A stretch of DNA of 38,845 nt from Haloferacaceae archaeon (GTDB lineage: Archaea; Halobacteriota; Halobacteria; Halobacteriales; Haloferacaceae): assembly GCA_028274865.1 (NCBI GenBank), contig JAQCMY010000261.1:1-38845 (forward strand), given 5' to 3'. Of the stretch, positions 18,006 through 27,645 are shown in pieces. Position 1 is the stretch's first letter. Every line of letters begins with the position of its first letter. A model generated the notes under the pieces. The model ran no database searches and had not been told where the DNA came from. It saw nothing but the letters and a program-made list of their open reading frames with translations. Both the position numbers and the translations under genes were made by a program.

Positions 18006-18839
18006 ATGGGAGTCCTCTCGCGCGCCTCGTACGTCGTCAAGTCGAAGATCAACGCGCTGTTGAACCGGACGGAGGACCCGTCGGAGACGCTCGACTACTC
18101 CTACGAGCAGATGCGCGACGAACTCCAGGACGTCAAGGAGGGGATCGCGGAGCTAACGACCCAGAAAAAGCGCCTCGAGATCCAGAAGCGCCGGCTCGAG
18201 AAGAACGTCGAGAAGCACAACGACCAGGCCCGCGATGCCGTCCAGCAGGGGCGCGACGACCTCGCCAGGCAGGCACTGGAGAAGAAGAAGGCGAAGATGA
18301 GCCAGATCGAGGAGCTAGAGGGCCAGATCGCCGACCTCCAGCAGACCCAGGACGGCCTCGTCGAGAAGAAAGACGAGCTCCAGGGCCGGGTCGAGGAGTT
18401 CCGGACGAAAAAGGAGACGATGAAGGCCCGCTACGAGGCCGCGGAGGCGTCGAACAGCGTCTCGGAGGCCATCAGCGGCGTCGGCGACGAGATGGGCCAG
18501 ACCGCCCGCTCGATCGAACGCGCCGAGGAGCAGACCGAGGAGATGGAGGCCCGGGCCGAGGCGATGGACGAGCTGCGCGACACCGGCGCGTTCGACGACG
18601 CGCTCTCGGACAAGGACCAGATCGACCGCGAACTGGAGCAGGGCCGGAGCGACCGCGAGGTCGAGGCCGAACTGGAGACGCTGAAGACGGACGTGAGCGG
18701 GGAGTCGGCAGACGGCGGCGAGGAGACGAGCGTCGCCCAGCCCGAGACGGAGGCGGAGTCGGAGGCAGACGCCGACGTCGACGTCGCCGACGAGGCCGTC
18801 GACGCGGAGCTCGAGGAGCTGAAAGACGAGGAGTCGTGA
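18006..18839 (+). CDS. pspA: PspA/IM30 family protein
   Basis: MGVLSRASYVVKSKINALLNRTEDPSETLDYSYEQM...; long coiled coil. Confidence 0.93.
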   Translation: MGVLSRASYVVKSKINALLNRTEDPSETLDYSYEQMRDELQDVKEGIAELTTQKKRLEIQKRRLEKNVEKHNDQARDAVQQGRDDLARQALEKKKAKMSQIEELEGQIADLQQTQDGLVEKKDELQGRVEEFRTKKETMKARYEAAEASNSVSEAISGVGDEMGQTARSIERAEEQTEEMEARAEAMDELRDTGAFDDALSDKDQIDRELEQGRSDREVEAELETLKTDVSGESADGGEETSVAQPETEAESEADADVDVADEAVDAELEELKDEES

Positions 18840-18840
18840 C

Positions 18841-20361
18841 GTGACGCCGGACGCAGCCGGTCTCGCAGACGCCGCCCGCGAGTCGCTGACCGACGAGACA
18901 CGCGAGGAGTTCGACCGCCGCGTCGCCCGGCAGGGCGAGCGGCTGCGCGCGGACGTCCGCGAGGGCCGTCTCGACGCGGCAGACTACGCCGTCGGCATCG
19001 AACTGGAGGCCTACGCCGTCGACGACGAGGGGCGCCTGCGCCGCGTTCCCGACGGCCTGTTCGAGCGCACGCCGTGTGCGAAGGAGCTGGGACGGCACAA
19101 CGTCGAGCTGAACACCGACCCGACGACGATGGACGCCGCGGGGCTGTCCGACCAGGCCCGACAGGTCACCGAGCGCGTCGCTGCGACGCGGGCGGCGCTC
19201 GACGGTCGGCTCGTCCTCGACGCGATGTGGACGGTCCCGCCGGCGGGCGGGAGCGAGGCCTACCTCACGGCCACGGAGGAGCGCGACGGGATGGTCGTCG
19301 CGGAGGAGATGCGGCCGAGCGGGCGGTACTGTGCGCTCGACAACGACGTGCTGGCACGTGCGGGCGGCGCGATCTCGCTCGACCTCCCCGGCCTGGACAC
19401 GACGGTGCCGAGCGTCCTCGTCGAGTCGCTCGCCACGTCGGTCCAGCCCCACCTGCAGGTGCCCGAGGCCGCGGCCTTCCCGCGATACTTCAACGCCGCC
19501 CTGCGGACGACGGGACCGCTCCTCGCGTTGACGTCGAACTCGCCGCTCCTGCCGGTCGACCTGTACGACGACGTCGACCCGGAGCGGCTGGTCGACGAGA
19601 CCCACCACGAGCTCCGGATCGCGGTGTTCGAGCAGTCGATCAACGCCGGCGCGCCGACGGGCGAGGGAAACGTCCGCCTGCCGCGCGACCTCGACTCGAC
19701 CGCCGAGGCCGTCGACCGGATCGTCGACGACGACACGTACGCGCCGGCGCTCGTCGAGGACCGGGCGGTCGAGCGGTACGCCGACGAGATACCGGAGTTC
19801 GACCGCAAGCGGGGCGTCTACTGGCGGTGGGTCCGGCCGGTGTTCGGCGGGCGCGAGGTGGCGAACGACGGCGGCGCCTCCGTTCGGGTCGAGTACCGGC
19901 CGCTCCCGACCCAGCCGACCGTCGCGGGCAACGTCGCGGTCCAGCTACTCGTCGTCGGACTGCTCCGGGGGCTAGTCGAGACGGCCCACCCGCTGCTCGA
20001 CCTGCCGTGGCCGGCGGCGCGGGACTGCTTCTACGGCGCCGCCGAGCACGGCCCGGACGCCGACCTCGCGTGGGTGACCGCGGCGGGCGAGCGGACGAGC
20101 GACCCCGACCGGGTCTACGACGACCTGTTCGCGACGGCGCGGGCGGGGCTGCGGGCCGCCGGCGTCGACGACGCGACCGTAGACGAGCGGCTCCGCCCGG
20201 TCGAGCGTCGCCGGGAGACCGGGCCCCCGAGCGCGTGGAAGCTCGACCGCGTCCGGACGGCGCTCGACGACGGCGCCGACCTCCGGACCGCGGTCCGGGC
20301 GGCCCAGCGCGCGTACGTCGAGCGGGCCGCGACGGGAACGCCGTTCGTCGACTGGGCTTAG
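18841..20361 (+). CDS. Glutamate-cysteine ligase GCS2-like carboxylate-amine ligase family protein
   Basis: AVGIELEAYAVDDEG, KELGRHNVELNTDP, RVEYRPLPTQPT patterns of the GCS2 superfamily. Confidence 0.8.
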   Translation: MTPDAAGLADAARESLTDETREEFDRRVARQGERLRADVREGRLDAADYAVGIELEAYAVDDEGRLRRVPDGLFERTPCAKELGRHNVELNTDPTTMDAAGLSDQARQVTERVAATRAALDGRLVLDAMWTVPPAGGSEAYLTATEERDGMVVAEEMRPSGRYCALDNDVLARAGGAISLDLPGLDTTVPSVLVESLATSVQPHLQVPEAAAFPRYFNAALRTTGPLLALTSNSPLLPVDLYDDVDPERLVDETHHELRIAVFEQSINAGAPTGEGNVRLPRDLDSTAEAVDRIVDDDTYAPALVEDRAVERYADEIPEFDRKRGVYWRWVRPVFGGREVANDGGASVRVEYRPLPTQPTVAGNVAVQLLVVGLLRGLVETAHPLLDLPWPAARDCFYGAAEHGPDADLAWVTAAGERTSDPDRVYDDLFATARAGLRAAGVDDATVDERLRPVERRRETGPPSAWKLDRVRTALDDGADLRTAVRAAQRAYVERAATGTPFVDWA

Positions 20362-21398
20362 CGCGGGTCGACGCCCGTTCCCGGACCGCTCTCGCGGAGG
20401 TCGATCCGCCCGTCGGAGAGGTCGAGCCCCGTGTACGGGTCGGCGCCGTCGGCGAGGAGGAGTGCGCCGTCTAAGTCGACGTAGTCCAGCAGCGGCGCGA
20501 GGTGACAGCCGGCGGCGATGCTCGCCGCCGATCCCACCATACAGCCGAGCATCACCTCCAGGCCGTGTGCCCGGGCCGCGGCGACGGCCCGCCGCGTCTC
20601 GCGCACGCCGCCACACTTCGACAGCTTCAGGTTCACGACGTCGGCGCGGTCGGCGAGCGCCGGCACGTCCGCGAGCGTCCGGCAGGACTCGTCGGCGGCG
20701 ACGGGGAGGACGGCGCGGTCGTAGACGAACTGTAGCCCGGCGGGGTCGTCGGCGGGGACCGGCTGCTCGACGAACTCGACGCCGAGGTCGTCGAGCCACG
20801 CCGCCTTCGTGACGGCCTCGCGGGGCGTCCACGCCTCGTTCGCGTCGACCCGGATCCGCGCGTCCGGCACGGCCTCGCGGACCGCCTCGACCCGCTCGCG
20901 GTCGCGGTCGGTGCCGAGCTTGAGCTTCAGCAGCCGGTGGCCGCGCTCGACTGCCGCGGCGGCGCGCTCGGCGGTCCGGCCCGGGTCGTCGATACCCACG
21001 GTGAACGAGGTGCGGGGCGTACGCGCCGGGTCCAGTCCCCAGAGCCGGTAGCAGGGCAGGCCGAGACGCGTCGCGGCGAGGTCGTGGAGCGCGACGGAGA
21101 CGCCGGCGCGGGCGGCGGGGTTCGCCCGTACGACCTCTCGCATCTCGCGTTCGATCCGGCCGAGCGCGTGGGGGTCGCCGACCCGTTCGACGGCCGCGAG
21201 GAGGTCCGGCAGGACCGCCGCGACGGTGTCTGCGGTCTCGCCGTAGCGCGTCGAGGGCGTGGCACAGCCGACGCCGGTGTTCCCCTCGTCGTCGGCTACC
21301 CGGACGACGACCACCTCGACGGACTCGCGGGTGCCCCGCGAGATCCTGAAGGCCTCTGCGAGGTCGAGGTCGTGGCGCTCGAACGTCGCCGTCAGCAC
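20358..21398 (-). CDS. Mandelate racemase/muconate lactonizing enzyme family, dipeptide (Ala-Glu) epimerase-like
   Basis: LKLKLGTDRDRERVEAVREAVPDARIRVDANEAW, VEQPVPADD, ADESC, NLKLSKCGG; GTG start overlapping DUF1611 end. Confidence 0.88.
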   Translation of the reverse strand: MLTATFERHDLDLAEAFRISRGTRESVEVVVVRVADDEGNTGVGCATPSTRYGETADTVAAVLPDLLAAVERVGDPHALGRIEREMREVVRANPAARAGVSVALHDLAATRLGLPCYRLWGLDPARTPRTSFTVGIDDPGRTAERAAAAVERGHRLLKLKLGTDRDRERVEAVREAVPDARIRVDANEAWTPREAVTKAAWLDDLGVEFVEQPVPADDPAGLQFVYDRAVLPVAADESCRTLADVPALADRADVVNLKLSKCGGVRETRRAVAAARAHGLEVMLGCMVGSAASIAAGCHLAPLLDYVDLDGALLLADGADPYTGLDLSDGRIDLRESGPGTGVDPR

Positions 21399-22420
21399 AG
21401 CGAATCGACCACCTCGGCGGCGTCGAACCGGATCGGGTCGGTCGCCGGGGCACCGACGGCCTCGGCGTAGGCGTCGACGGCCTCGCGCGCCGTCGCGTCG
21501 TCCCCGAGCGCCGCGGTGTTCAGCGCCCCGGCGACCACCCGGGTCTCGTTGACCGGCGCCGCGAGCGACTCGTAGCGGTCGACGTACGACTCGACCGACG
21601 GGACGGCGTAGTTCTCGTAGCCGTGGATCGCGTCGCGCCCGGCGGCGTGACAGACGACCAGCCGGTCGGGCATCGTCCCGTGGAGGAGGCCACAGGTGAC
21701 CGCGGAGTAGGCCGGGTGGACGATACTCCCCTGCCCCTCGACGACGAGGAGGTCGTGGTCCGCTGCGGCGCGGAGCACGAGGTCCTCGGCGGCGCCGGCG
21801 ACGAAGTCGCTCACCACGCGGTCTATCGGGGTACCCCACCCCTCGACCATGATGCCGGTCTGTCCGGTCGGCACCATCGCGGCGTCGACGCCCCGGTCTC
21901 GTGCCGCGCGGACGAGTTCCATCGACGTCGTCATCTTCCCCGTCGAACAGTCGGTGCCGACGGTCAGGACGACGTCGGCGTCGACCCCACGGGCGACACC
22001 CTCGGCGACGGTGAGGTCGGCGGGCGGGCGGCGGACGTCCCAGAGGTCGACGCCGTGGTCCGCCGCGAGCGCCGCGAGTGCCTCGTCCTCGCCGAGGAAG
22101 TAGTGGAGACCGCTCGCGACGTCACAGCCCCGCTCGACCGCCGCACGGACGTCGGGGCGCCACGACTCGTCGAAGCCGCCGCCGATCGGCGAGATACCGA
22201 TCACGAGCGCGTCGACGGCGGGCGCGTCGGCCATCGACGCGACGACCGGCGCGTCGGGGACGCCGGAGAGGTGGTCGACGACGCGGTCGCCCGCGTTCGT
22301 CCGGTCGAGCACCGCCGCTACCTCGTAGTCTGCGTAGCGAAGGATCCCGACCGCAGTCTTCGCGCGTTCGGGGAACGTCTCGTGGGCGAGGACCGCGACG
22401 CGGTCGCCGTCGTCGAGCAT
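21392..22420 (-). CDS. DUF1611 family protein (DgcN-like P-loop protein)
   Basis: VLTVGTDCSTGKMTTSMELVRAARDRG, VEGQGSIVHPAYSAVTCGLLHG. Confidence 0.88.
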   Translation of the reverse strand: MLDDGDRVAVLAHETFPERAKTAVGILRYADYEVAAVLDRTNAGDRVVDHLSGVPDAPVVASMADAPAVDALVIGISPIGGGFDESWRPDVRAAVERGCDVASGLHYFLGEDEALAALAADHGVDLWDVRRPPADLTVAEGVARGVDADVVLTVGTDCSTGKMTTSMELVRAARDRGVDAAMVPTGQTGIMVEGWGTPIDRVVSDFVAGAAEDLVLRAAADHDLLVVEGQGSIVHPAYSAVTCGLLHGTMPDRLVVCHAAGRDAIHGYENYAVPSVESYVDRYESLAAPVNETRVVAGALNTAALGDDATAREAVDAYAEAVGAPATDPIRFDAAEVVDSLC

Positions 22421-22458
22421 ACCCGCCCGCCGGCTGGCCGTCGTCAAGAACCCCGGGG

Positions 22459-23346
22459 TTAGAATCCGTACAGCGTCGTCGACAGGGCGTCCCGGCGGGC
22501 CGCCGCGAGCGCCGCCTCCGGGTCGCCGGAGGCGTCGACGGCGGTCCGGGCGCTCGCCGGCACGTCCGCGAGCGCGTCGAGGCTCGCGCGGTCGCCGGTC
22601 AGGACCAGCGGGGCGTCGACCTCGGCGAGGCGCTCGCGGGCGACGTCGCGGTGGTCTGCGATCTGCTCGTCGCGCCGGCGTTCGTAGCGCGCCTGCGAGA
22701 ACCCGCCCTTCGAGTGGTTCTCCTCGACGTCCGCAGAGCGGGTGGCGACGTCGACGCGCTCGCCGTCCTCGTAGGTCCCCAGGGCGAACAGGTCTGCGCG
22801 GACGAGCGCGACGGCGTGACGGGCCGGCGGGTCGAACCACTCGTCGTCGAGCCGGAACCGGTCGGCCCACTCGACGAACGGGTCGGGCGGGAACGGCGGG
22901 TCGAGCGCCGCCCGCACGACGCCGTGGTCGTCGGTCAGCGCGAGACAGGGCGCGGCGCCCGCGAGACGCGGCGCGTCGTCGCCGAAGGCCGTGCGAACGC
23001 GGCTACCCGGCTCCGTCACCCACGCCGTCAGGAGCGTCTCGGGGCCGCTCTCGACGCTCGACAGGCGGGCGCGGACGGCGTCGCACTCGTCGGGCGCGAG
23101 CGTCTGGACGCGCGGCCCTGCCTGCGCGCCGGCCTCGCTGCGCTCCGCGCGCTCGACCCGGTCCTCCAGCTCGACGACGCGGTCCTCCAGCCGGTTGACC
23201 CGCTCGTCGGCGTCCTGGCGGGCGCTCGCGGCCTCGGCACGGCGCTCCTGTTCGGCCTCCAGCCGGGCCTCGAGTGCGTCGCGCTCCTCGCGCAGGTCCG
23301 CGACCCGCTCTTTCAGCGCTGCCCGACCGAGGAGTTCGTCGATCAC
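22459..23346 (-). CDS. Vms1/Ankzf1-family peptidyl-tRNA hydrolase-like protein (eRF1-related)
   Basis: N-terminal coiled coil; EENHSKGGFSQARYERRRDEQIADHR motif characteristic of Vms1/aRF1-like domains. Confidence 0.85.
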   Translation of the reverse strand: MIDELLGRAALKERVADLREERDALEARLEAEQERRAEAASARQDADERVNRLEDRVVELEDRVERAERSEAGAQAGPRVQTLAPDECDAVRARLSSVESGPETLLTAWVTEPGSRVRTAFGDDAPRLAGAAPCLALTDDHGVVRAALDPPFPPDPFVEWADRFRLDDEWFDPPARHAVALVRADLFALGTYEDGERVDVATRSADVEENHSKGGFSQARYERRRDEQIADHRDVARERLAEVDAPLVLTGDRASLDALADVPASARTAVDASGDPEAALAAARRDALSTTLYGF

Positions 23347-23392
23347 GGCTCTGTCGCCGGTTCGCCCGGCGTCGACAAAAGGCCGCGGTCCG

Positions 23393-23752
23393 TCAGGTGC
23401 GGGCGCTCTCGTCTGGAGCGTAGCCCGCGTAGCGGAGGAGTTCGCCGGCGCGCTCCGGCGTCGCGAGCAGCACCTCGCGGCGGTCCGGCAGACGCTCGTC
23501 GGCGGCCATCGGGCCGGGGACGGCGAGCGTGCCCGAGGGCACCGAGTCGTCGCCGTGGACCGGGAAGTGGGCTCCCTCGCCGTCGAGCTTCATCACCAGC
23601 GGGGCGTCGAGGCGCTCGACGCCGTCGCCGCTGGCGTACAGCCGCTCGTTCACGCGCTCGTGGTCGTCCCCGTGGATGACCGGCCGGTCGCAGTCGCCCA
23701 GCCGGACGTACAGCCGACCGAGGTAGTAGCTCGACGAGAAGCGTTCGAACAT
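23393..23752 (-). CDS. Hypothetical haloarchaeal protein (DUF5802-like)
   Basis: MFERFSSSYYLGRLYVRLGDCDRPVIHGDDHERVNERLY...; consistent start and codon usage. Confidence 0.75.
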   Translation of the reverse strand: MFERFSSSYYLGRLYVRLGDCDRPVIHGDDHERVNERLYASGDGVERLDAPLVMKLDGEGAHFPVHGDDSVPSGTLAVPGPMAADERLPDRREVLLATPERAGELLRYAGYAPDESART

Positions 23753-23798
23753 CCGTGCGATCCGATCACACACACCGCCTGGTATAACTCTTGTCCGG

Positions 23799-24062
23799 CT
23801 AGTCCTCAGGTCCGGCGGTGGCGGCGGTCATCGACCAGACGGCGACGAGACCGAGGACGACGGCGGGGAGCATCGGGAGGACGAGCATCGCGACGAGAAA
23901 CGGGAGGCCCGCGCCGGCTGGCGCGGCGGGAAACAGGTAGACCGCGCCGGGAACCACGAGCACGCAGAGGACGACAGCGGCGACGAGCACCCACCCGCGC
24001 CGGCCGAAGCCGTCGGCGTGAACAGCGCCGCCGTCGGGCCGTTCGTCCTCTCGCTCGGACAC
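23799..24062 (-). CDS. Small membrane protein
   Basis: Two hydrophobic segments (GWVLVAAVVLCVLVVPGAVYLF; PFLVAMLVLPMLPAVVLGLVAVWSM). Confidence 0.7.
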   Translation of the reverse strand: MSEREDERPDGGAVHADGFGRRGWVLVAAVVLCVLVVPGAVYLFPAAPAGAGLPFLVAMLVLPMLPAVVLGLVAVWSMTAATAGPED

Positions 24063-24099
24063 GGTCGGCTCTTCGTCGGCGTCGGTAAAGCCGGTTCGG

Positions 24100-25140
24100 T
24101 CAGCGCTCCGAGTCGGGGACGACCACGACCTTGCCGAACCCCTCGCGCCCCTCGATCAGCTCGTGGGCGCGGGCCGCCTCGCTCATCGGCAGCGTCTCGC
24201 GGACCCGCGGCTCGAAGGTGCCGTCCCAGACGAGCGAGAGCACGTCGTCCACCTCGCCGGGGGTGCCCATCGTCGAGCCGAGCACCTCGAGCTGGTTCCA
24301 GAAGATGCGGTTGATGTCCGTCTCCGGTCGACCGCCCGTGGTCGCGCCACAGGTGACCAGCCGCCCGCCCTTCGCGAGCGACCGCAGCGAGTCGGTCCAC
24401 GTCTCCGCGCCGACGTGGTCGACGACGACGTCGACGCCACGCTTGCCCGTCTCCGTCTGTATCCAGTCGGTCACCGACGCCGCGGTGTAGTCGAGGACGT
24501 GGTCGGCGCCGCAGTCCTCGGCGTGGGCCAGCTTCGCCTCCGAGGAGGCCGTCGCGTACACCTCGGCGCCGGCGTGGTCGGCGATCTGGACCGCCGCGTG
24601 GCCGACGCCGCCCGACGCGCCGAGGACGAGAATCGACTCGCCCTGCCGGAGTTGTGCGCGGGTGTGGAGCATCCGCCACGCCGTCTGGAAGACGAGCGCG
24701 GCCGACCCCGCGACCGACCACGGGACACCGTCTGGAACGGACACGAGGTTGTCTGCCGGCACCGCGGCCCGTTCGGCGTGGACGCCGGGAACGTGTTCGC
24801 CGATGATGTGAAACCGCACACAGCGCGTCTCGTCGCCCGCGCGGCAGAACTCGCAGGACCCACAGGCGACGCCCGCCGAGACGGCGACGCGGTCGCCGGG
24901 GGCGAACCGGTCGACGCGGGCGCCGGTCGACTCGACGACGCCCGCGGCGTCGGAGCCGGGGACGTGGGGCATCTCGAGGTCGATACCCGGCAGGCCGCGT
25001 CTGGTCCAGACGTCGAGGTGGTTGAGCGCACCCGACTTGACGTCTATCACCACCTCGTCGTCCGCCGGGTCCGGCTCCGGGAACTCGCCGTACTCGATCA
25101 CGTCGCGGTCGCCGTGGGCCGCGAACTGGACGGCTTTCAC
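24100..25140 (-). CDS. Zinc-binding alcohol dehydrogenase family protein
   Basis: VKAVQFAAHGDRDVIEYGEFPEP; VACGSCEFCRAGDETRC; VLGASGGVGHAAVQIADHAGAEVYATASSEAK. Confidence 0.93.
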   Translation of the reverse strand: MKAVQFAAHGDRDVIEYGEFPEPDPADDEVVIDVKSGALNHLDVWTRRGLPGIDLEMPHVPGSDAAGVVESTGARVDRFAPGDRVAVSAGVACGSCEFCRAGDETRCVRFHIIGEHVPGVHAERAAVPADNLVSVPDGVPWSVAGSAALVFQTAWRMLHTRAQLRQGESILVLGASGGVGHAAVQIADHAGAEVYATASSEAKLAHAEDCGADHVLDYTAASVTDWIQTETGKRGVDVVVDHVGAETWTDSLRSLAKGGRLVTCGATTGGRPETDINRIFWNQLEVLGSTMGTPGEVDDVLSLVWDGTFEPRVRETLPMSEAARAHELIEGREGFGKVVVVPDSER

Positions 25141-25221
25141 GACCGGGCTCTCTGGGGCCGGGGACAAAACCCTTCGTCCGGCGCCGTCGGCGCTAAGTGT
25201 CCGGCGGTCCGCGTACCGGGC

Positions 25222-25758
25222 GTGAGCGACCACGACGAGAGCGGCGAAGCAGACGGCCACAGCCACCACGGCCACGACGTCGAGTCACTCGGCGTCGCCG
25301 TCCTCACCGTCACCTCCACCCGCACGCTCGACGACGACCCCGCCGGCGACGCGATCGCCACGGCCGTCGAGGACGCCGGCCACGAGGTCGTCGTCCGTGA
25401 CGCCGTCGACGACGACGACGACGCGATCCGGTCGCGGGTCGACGGCCTCGTCGACGAGGTCGGAACGGTCGTCACGACCGGCGGGACGGGCGTGACGCCG
25501 GACGACGTGACAGTCGAGGCCGTCGGGGAGCTGTTCGACAAGCGCCTGCCCGGCTTCGGCGAACTGTTCCGCCGGCGGTCGTACGACGAGGTCGGGACGC
25601 GGGTCGTCGGGACGCGCGCGACGGCGGGCGTCGTCGACGGCGTCCCGGTGTTCTGTCTGCCGGGGAGCGCGAACGCGGCGCGGCTCGGGGCCGACCTCGT
25701 GGTCGCCGAGGCACCGCATCTCGCCGGGCTGGCGGGGCGAGGCGCGCAGACGGAGTAG
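25222..25758 (+). CDS. moaB: MoaB/Mog-family molybdenum cofactor biosynthesis protein
   Basis: VAVLTVTSTRTLDDDPAGDAI, VVTTGGTGVTPDDVTVEAV, FCLPGSANAARLG. Confidence 0.9.
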   Translation: MSDHDESGEADGHSHHGHDVESLGVAVLTVTSTRTLDDDPAGDAIATAVEDAGHEVVVRDAVDDDDDAIRSRVDGLVDEVGTVVTTGGTGVTPDDVTVEAVGELFDKRLPGFGELFRRRSYDEVGTRVVGTRATAGVVDGVPVFCLPGSANAARLGADLVVAEAPHLAGLAGRGAQTE

Positions 25759-25850
25759 CCGTGACAGAGCAGACGGAACTACCGGAGCGACCTGCGGAGA
25801 TGGGCTGGCGGCGCCACGCGAAGGGGGATCGCCGCGCCGCTGACGGCACG

Positions 25851-25857
25851 TTCTTAA
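25851..25857 (+). promoter_or_regulatory. Candidate archaeal TATA box for ilvD
   Basis: ttcttaa centred ~26 nt upstream of ATG 25880; fits leaderless transcript. Confidence 0.45.
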
Positions 25858-25879
25858 CTGCGGGCGGAGAGCTAGGCGT

Positions 25880-27637
25880 ATGAGCGAGCAGGCGCCACAG
25901 GAGCGTGCAGACCGGGACGAGGACGCCGCGTTCGCCGGCGACAAGCCGGAGGACCTGCCGAGCAGCGAGGTGACCGCCGGGGCAGAGCGCGCACCCCACC
26001 GCTCGATGTTCCGGGCGATGGGCTACGACGACGCCGACCTCTCCTCGCCGATGGTCGCGATCGCGAACCCGGCGGCGGAGATAACGCCGTGCAACGTCCA
26101 CCTCGACGACGTCGCCGACGCCGCCCACGAGGCGATCGACGAGTCGGCGGGGATGCCGATCGAGTTCGGGACGATCACCATCTCGGACGCAATCTCGATG
26201 GGGACCGAGGGGATGAAGGCCTCGCTGGTCTCCCGCGAGATGATCGCCGACTCGGTCGAACTCGTCGCGTTCGGCGAACGGGTCGACGGCCTCGTCGTCG
26301 TCGGCGGCTGTGACAAGAACATGCCGGGGATGATGATGGCCGCCATCCGGACGGACCTGCCGTCGGTGTTCCTCTACGGCGGGTCGATCATGCCCGGCGA
26401 ACACGGCGGGCGCGAGATAACGATCCAGAACGTCTTCGAGGGCGTCGGCGCCTTCGCACAGGGCGACATCTCGGGGCGCGAACTCGACGAGATAGAGCGC
26501 CACGCCTGCCCCGGCGCCGGCTCCTGCGGCGGGATGTTCACCGCGAACACGATGGCCTCCGTCTCGGAGGCGGTCGGCTTCGCGCCGCTCGGGAGCGCCA
26601 GCCCGCCCGCCGAGGACGACGCCCGCTACGACGTCGCGCGGGAGGCCGGCGACCTCGCCGTCGAGGCCGTCGAGGAGCGCCGCCGGCCGTCCGATTTCCT
26701 CTCGAAGGAGTCGTTCGAGAACGCGATCGCGCTCCAAGTCGCGGTCGGCGGGTCGACGAACGCCGTCCTCCACCTCCTCGCGATGGCCGCGGAGGCGGGA
26801 GTCGACCTCGGTATCGAGGACTTCAACCGGATCAGCCGCCGGACGCCGAAGATCGCCGACCTCCAGCCCGGCGGCGAGCGGGTGATGAACGACCTCCACG
26901 AGGTCGGCGGCGTCCCGGTCGTGCTGGGCGAACTCCACGAGGCCGGACTGCTCCACGGCGACGCCCTGACGGTGACGGGCCGGACGCTCGGCGAGGAGCT
27001 GGCGGCGGTCGACCCGCCGGCGGTTTCGGACCTCGACGTCGACTTTCTCTACCCCGTCGACGACCCGATCCACGACCGCGGCGCGATCCGGGTTCTGACC
27101 GGCAACCTCGCGCCCGACGGCGCGGTCATCAAGATCACCGGGAGCGACCACCTCCGCCACGAGGGGCCGGTCCGGGTGTTCGAGAGCGAGGAGCCCGCGA
27201 TGTCCTACGTCCAGGAGGGCGACGTCGAGTCCGGCGACGTGATCTGTATCCGGAACGAGGGTCCACAGGGCGGCCCGGGGATGCGCGAGATGCTCGGCGT
27301 CACCTCGGCGGTCGCGGGACAGGGCCACGCGGAGGACGTCGCGCTGTTCACCGACGGGCGGTTCTCCGGCGCGACCCGCGGGTTCTCGATCGGCCACGTC
27401 GCCCCGGAGGCGTTCGTCGGCGGCCCCATCGCCGCGCTCCGCGACGGCGACCTGGTGACGATCGACGTCGACGAGCTCGAGCTGTCGGTCGACCTGACCG
27501 ACGAGGAGATCGACGAGCGCCTGGCCGACTGGACCCCCGAGCCGAACTACGAGGGCGGCGTCCTCGCGAAGTACGGCGCCGCCTTCGGCTCGGCGGCGAA
27601 CGGCGCGGTGACGAACCCCGGTCTCACGCGGGACTGA
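25880..27637 (+). CDS. ilvD: Dihydroxy-acid dehydratase
   Basis: GCDKNMPGMMMA, CPGAGSCGGMFTANTM, VGGSTNAVLHLLA, EGPQGGPGMREML. Confidence 0.97.
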   Translation: MSEQAPQERADRDEDAAFAGDKPEDLPSSEVTAGAERAPHRSMFRAMGYDDADLSSPMVAIANPAAEITPCNVHLDDVADAAHEAIDESAGMPIEFGTITISDAISMGTEGMKASLVSREMIADSVELVAFGERVDGLVVVGGCDKNMPGMMMAAIRTDLPSVFLYGGSIMPGEHGGREITIQNVFEGVGAFAQGDISGRELDEIERHACPGAGSCGGMFTANTMASVSEAVGFAPLGSASPPAEDDARYDVAREAGDLAVEAVEERRRPSDFLSKESFENAIALQVAVGGSTNAVLHLLAMAAEAGVDLGIEDFNRISRRTPKIADLQPGGERVMNDLHEVGGVPVVLGELHEAGLLHGDALTVTGRTLGEELAAVDPPAVSDLDVDFLYPVDDPIHDRGAIRVLTGNLAPDGAVIKITGSDHLRHEGPVRVFESEEPAMSYVQEGDVESGDVICIRNEGPQGGPGMREMLGVTSAVAGQGHAEDVALFTDGRFSGATRGFSIGHVAPEAFVGGPIAALRDGDLVTIDVDELELSVDLTDEEIDERLADWTPEPNYEGGVLAKYGAAFGSAANGAVTNPGLTRD

Positions 27638-27645
27638 CCGGCTGA

